Assembly (NCBI GenBank): GCA_043818095.1
Contig: JBDRGD010000133.1
Location: 1 to 15,621 of the forward strand
Source: JBDRGD01 sp043818095
GTDB lineage: Bacteria > Chloroflexota > Dehalococcoidia > Dehalococcoidales > RBG-16-60-22
Reading direction: 5' to 3'
DNA: 15,621 nucleotides
A model generated the notes under the pieces. That model made no database searches. It was not told the origin of the DNA and saw only the letters and a program-made list of their open reading frames with translations. Positions 13,704 to 15,621 of the stretch are shown piece after piece (the first letter of the stretch is position 1; the number at the start of each line of letters is the position of its first letter). The position numbers and the translations under genes are program-made.

Positions 13704-15388
13704 TAGCGCAGGTAGGTGGGCACCACGTTCCGGTATTTCCGCACCAGTTTCTCCCAGTCCGGCGGCAGGTCTATTTTCTGGGTGACCCAGCTCGTGGGCC
13801 CGGCCACGGAACCGGAGAGCGTTTGCGCCTGAAAGATGTTGACGATATTCCCGGAGCCCCCGGCGACGACCACCCGTATCCAGTCCGGGTCATGCAGGAT
13901 GGACATGGAGTCCATCGGGTTCACCGTCACCAACTCTTTCTCGTGCACGCCGGGGTCCGCCCCGTAAACGTAGGCGGAGTGCCGGAACGCCGGGACGCGG
14001 CCGTACTGGGAGACATAGAACCGGATGCCGTCCTTCGTCCAGCCCTTGTCCGCCAGGGCTTTGGCATTGAGGGGGTTGAGCGCCAGCAGCGTGAGCCCGC
14101 GTCGGCCGGGGAGGAGGTTATAGATGATGGCGTTGAGAATCCCCTTGTCGTCCGAACCGTAGGTCATCAGGCGCGCGTCACAGTTGGGGCAGAAAAGCGT
14201 GATGGCGCTGTCCTCTTTCTTCAGGCCGTGCTCGACGTGCAGCGGCTCCCAGGGGCTGTCCTCCTCTTTCTCGCCGATGACCTGGGTGTATTTCCCGGGA
14301 TTGCCCAGCACGCCCATGTCCTCAATCCCCTTGCGCACCCCGCCGATGTTCTTGATAATCAGCCCGATGGCCCGCCCGATGGTGGCGTTGGCGATGTCCC
14401 CCGGACTGAGCGCCCCCACCCCGCAGTTGAGGTTAATCTGGGGACGGATGGGACCGTTCACCACCCAGAAGGGCGCCCACGAGCCGGTGCTCACCTGCCA
14501 GGTGCCGAAGTAGGCGCGGGGGTCCAGCAGTGCCTTGACCGCGGCAATCAGCACCGGCATGGCCGTCGGCAGGGCGCCCGCCATGACCGCATTGACGGCA
14601 ATTTTCTCTACGGTGGCTTTACCGAGGCGGGGTATCATCTCCGCGACGACGTGGTCGGGTGGCAGGTCCGTCCCGGCAAGCATTTCCGCGACCGCCTCCG
14701 GAGTGGGGGGAATGACGGGCAGGCCGTCCGTCCAGCCCCGCTGGTAGTAAAAGCGGTTGACTTCTGCCAGGCTGCCCTTGAAGACCACGCTGGGAACCGC
14801 CTCCACCGCGGGCGCCTGGGGCGCTTTTTCTTCGGCGGTGAGCGGCTTGGTCAGCGCAGCGATAATGTCGTCCACGACAGCGTCCACCGCCACCTCCACG
14901 TCCGCCATAATAGTGCACTCCAGTGGCACCAGCTCCGGCACGAGGCGCAGTCCGGGAATGCCCTTCCCGGCGGACGCCATCATGGCATCCGGGACGAAGT
15001 CGCGGTGCACCAGAGCCACCGCCGGCTTCCCGGCTTTCTCAATCTGGGTCGTGTTGTACACAAGGTACTTGGTGCAAGACCCTCAATCGCCCACGGCGGC
15101 CACGGCGGTATCGATGCCCTTGACCCACTCCTGGAATTCCGGAAACTCTTTTGTTTCGGCAATATCCAGGTTATAGTCATGCGAGAACCAGCGGAAATTC
15201 GCCGTGGGGAAACGCTCCCGCAGCCGCTTTTCCACGACGGTCAGGATGGGCTGTGAAGCGACCTTGAAATGCTCACTGAAAAGCCCGATCGTCTTCCCGG
15301 ATAAATCCGCCACGCGGGGCTGGATACCCCGCGGCTTCACGGGCGTCACGTCCGCCCAGGGATTAAGCACCTCGTACTGACCGCTCAT
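13700..15388 (-). CDS. UGSC-family selenoprotein (in-frame TGA = selenocysteine 102) with long C-terminal domain
   Basis: Read normally, 15388-15083 encodes 101 residues and stops at TGA. In the same frame the sequence continues without another stop to TAG at 13700. Read through, the junction is GD-U-GSCTKYL, the UGSC motif that names a selenoprotein family first found in marine metagenomes. The full product is 562 residues with Sec102 and Cys105. Residues 1-101 form a Rossmann-like segment (GKTIGLFS, FRWFSHDYN). After a linker, a long domain of unknown function (about 210-562) contains GWTDGLPVIPPTPEAVAEML, VNGPIRPQINLNCGVG and a CPNC pair (Cys400, Cys403). ATG at 15388 has GAGGAGG eight bases upstream, whereas the second half has no start with a ribosome-binding site. 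A hairpin follows the TGA. The reaction is unknown; a U-x-x-C motif suggests redox chemistry. It lies 46 bases after a hydrolase gene. Selenocysteine machinery genes are not in the window. Confidence 0.93.
15046..15085 (-). promoter_or_regulatory. Candidate bacterial SECIS element directly after the UGA codon
   Basis: The UGA is at 15085-15083. The next 37 bases can fold as an imperfect hairpin: GGGUC (15082-15078) with GACCC (15050-15046), UUG with CAA (15077-15075/15056-15054), CAC with GUG (15074-15072/15061-15059), and AAG with CUU around a tip UAC. This gives about 14 base pairs with small bulges, with the tip about 15 bases after the UGA, matching the place of bacterial SECIS elements. 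I folded it by eye; the tip sequence differs from E. coli fdhF. Confidence 0.6.
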
Positions 15389-15434
15389 CGCACGCGCCTC
15401 CTCGTTTTATCTTTGCGTCTTGTTTCCGTTGAAC

Positions 15435-15621
15435 TCAGTCCAGGCCGAGCAGCTTTGCCGGGTTGGTCTGCACCAGGACTGCCAGCTCCTGCTCGGAAAA
15501 ACCGTGGCGGAGCATGGTGGCCAGCATCAGGCGGAAACCTTCCGGCGGGGGCGGGTTTTGCGCCTGCCCGAAATCGGTGGTCAGGATGCAGTGCGCCACC
15601 CCCAGGGCTTTCACGTGCTCC
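15435..15621 (-). CDS. Amidohydrolase-like protein, DUF6282-type (C-terminal end only)
   Basis: Only the last 61 residues are in the window; the start lies beyond the right edge. Visible are CILTTDFGQAQNPPPPEGF (11-29), a helix LMLATMLRHGFSEQEL and the closing NPAKLLGLD. This pattern, an Asp after a beta strand (TDFGQ), a variable loop and a final NPAxLLGL, is the C-terminal end of the metal-dependent amidohydrolase TIM barrel; it fits best the DUF6282 group, from memory. The Asp16 here would be the metal-ligand aspartate of the barrel. The gene ends 46 bases before the selenoprotein start on the same strand, so the two are probably co-transcribed. Substrate unknown. Confidence 0.72.
   Translation of the reverse strand, partial: EHVKALGVAHCILTTDFGQAQNPPPPEGFRLMLATMLRHGFSEQELAVLVQTNPAKLLGLD

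Noticed and set aside
13823..15256. Long plus-strand open frame of 477 codons opposite the selenoprotein
   Set aside because: It has low-complexity shadow composition and no motif, while the minus strand carries conserved family motifs.

Overview
This is a GC-rich bacterial window with no tRNA, rRNA, CRISPR array or transposase. It carries a molybdate-type transporter, XdhC/MocA maturation genes, acetyl-phosphate fermentation genes, a coenzyme-B12 mutase and an in-frame selenocysteine codon. This suggests an anaerobic, selenium-using organism. My best guess is Chloroflexota (Dehalococcoidia-like), from overall gene flavour only; there is no marker gene to prove it.

Left part (1-8025, minus strand): one long collinear gene set read right to left. 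A near-consensus promoter (7997-8025) precedes acpS, pta, ackA and an acyl carrier protein gene, which overlap or nearly abut. A CocE/NonD-type hydrolase, a short-chain dehydrogenase, a GlmE-like B12 mutase subunit and a GlmL-like protein (cut by the left edge) follow. The larger gaps (86, 158 and 46 bases) leave open whether the last genes are on the same transcript. The mutase keeps the GlmE fold, but two of the three arginines that bind glutamate in the clostridial enzyme are replaced, so its substrate is probably not glutamate. The B12-binding small subunit GlmS is not in the window.

Middle (8127-11924): a MOT1/SulP-type molybdate (or sulfate) transporter on the plus strand converges on an MFS transporter on the minus strand. 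Divergent to the MFS gene lies an unrecognised signal-peptide protein with one membrane helix and a cytoplasmic zinc ribbon, followed by a hairpin terminator.

Right part (11935-15621): a well-formed promoter drives xdhC-mocA (plus strand, overlapping TTGA junction), which handle molybdenum cofactor for a molybdenum hydroxylase not present here. Convergent with them, overlapping by 4 bases, is a two-gene minus-strand set: a hydrolase (DUF6282-like, cut by the right edge) and a UGSC-family selenoprotein. The selenoprotein looks like two genes split by TGA, but that TGA is the U of the UGSC motif. It is followed at once by a 37-base hairpin fitting a bacterial SECIS element, so 13700-15388 is one 562-residue selenoprotein.

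The two things most worth attention are the UGSC selenoprotein with its long C-terminal domain, and the GlmE-like mutase with an altered substrate pocket in an acyl/ACP/acetate-kinase gene neighbourhood.
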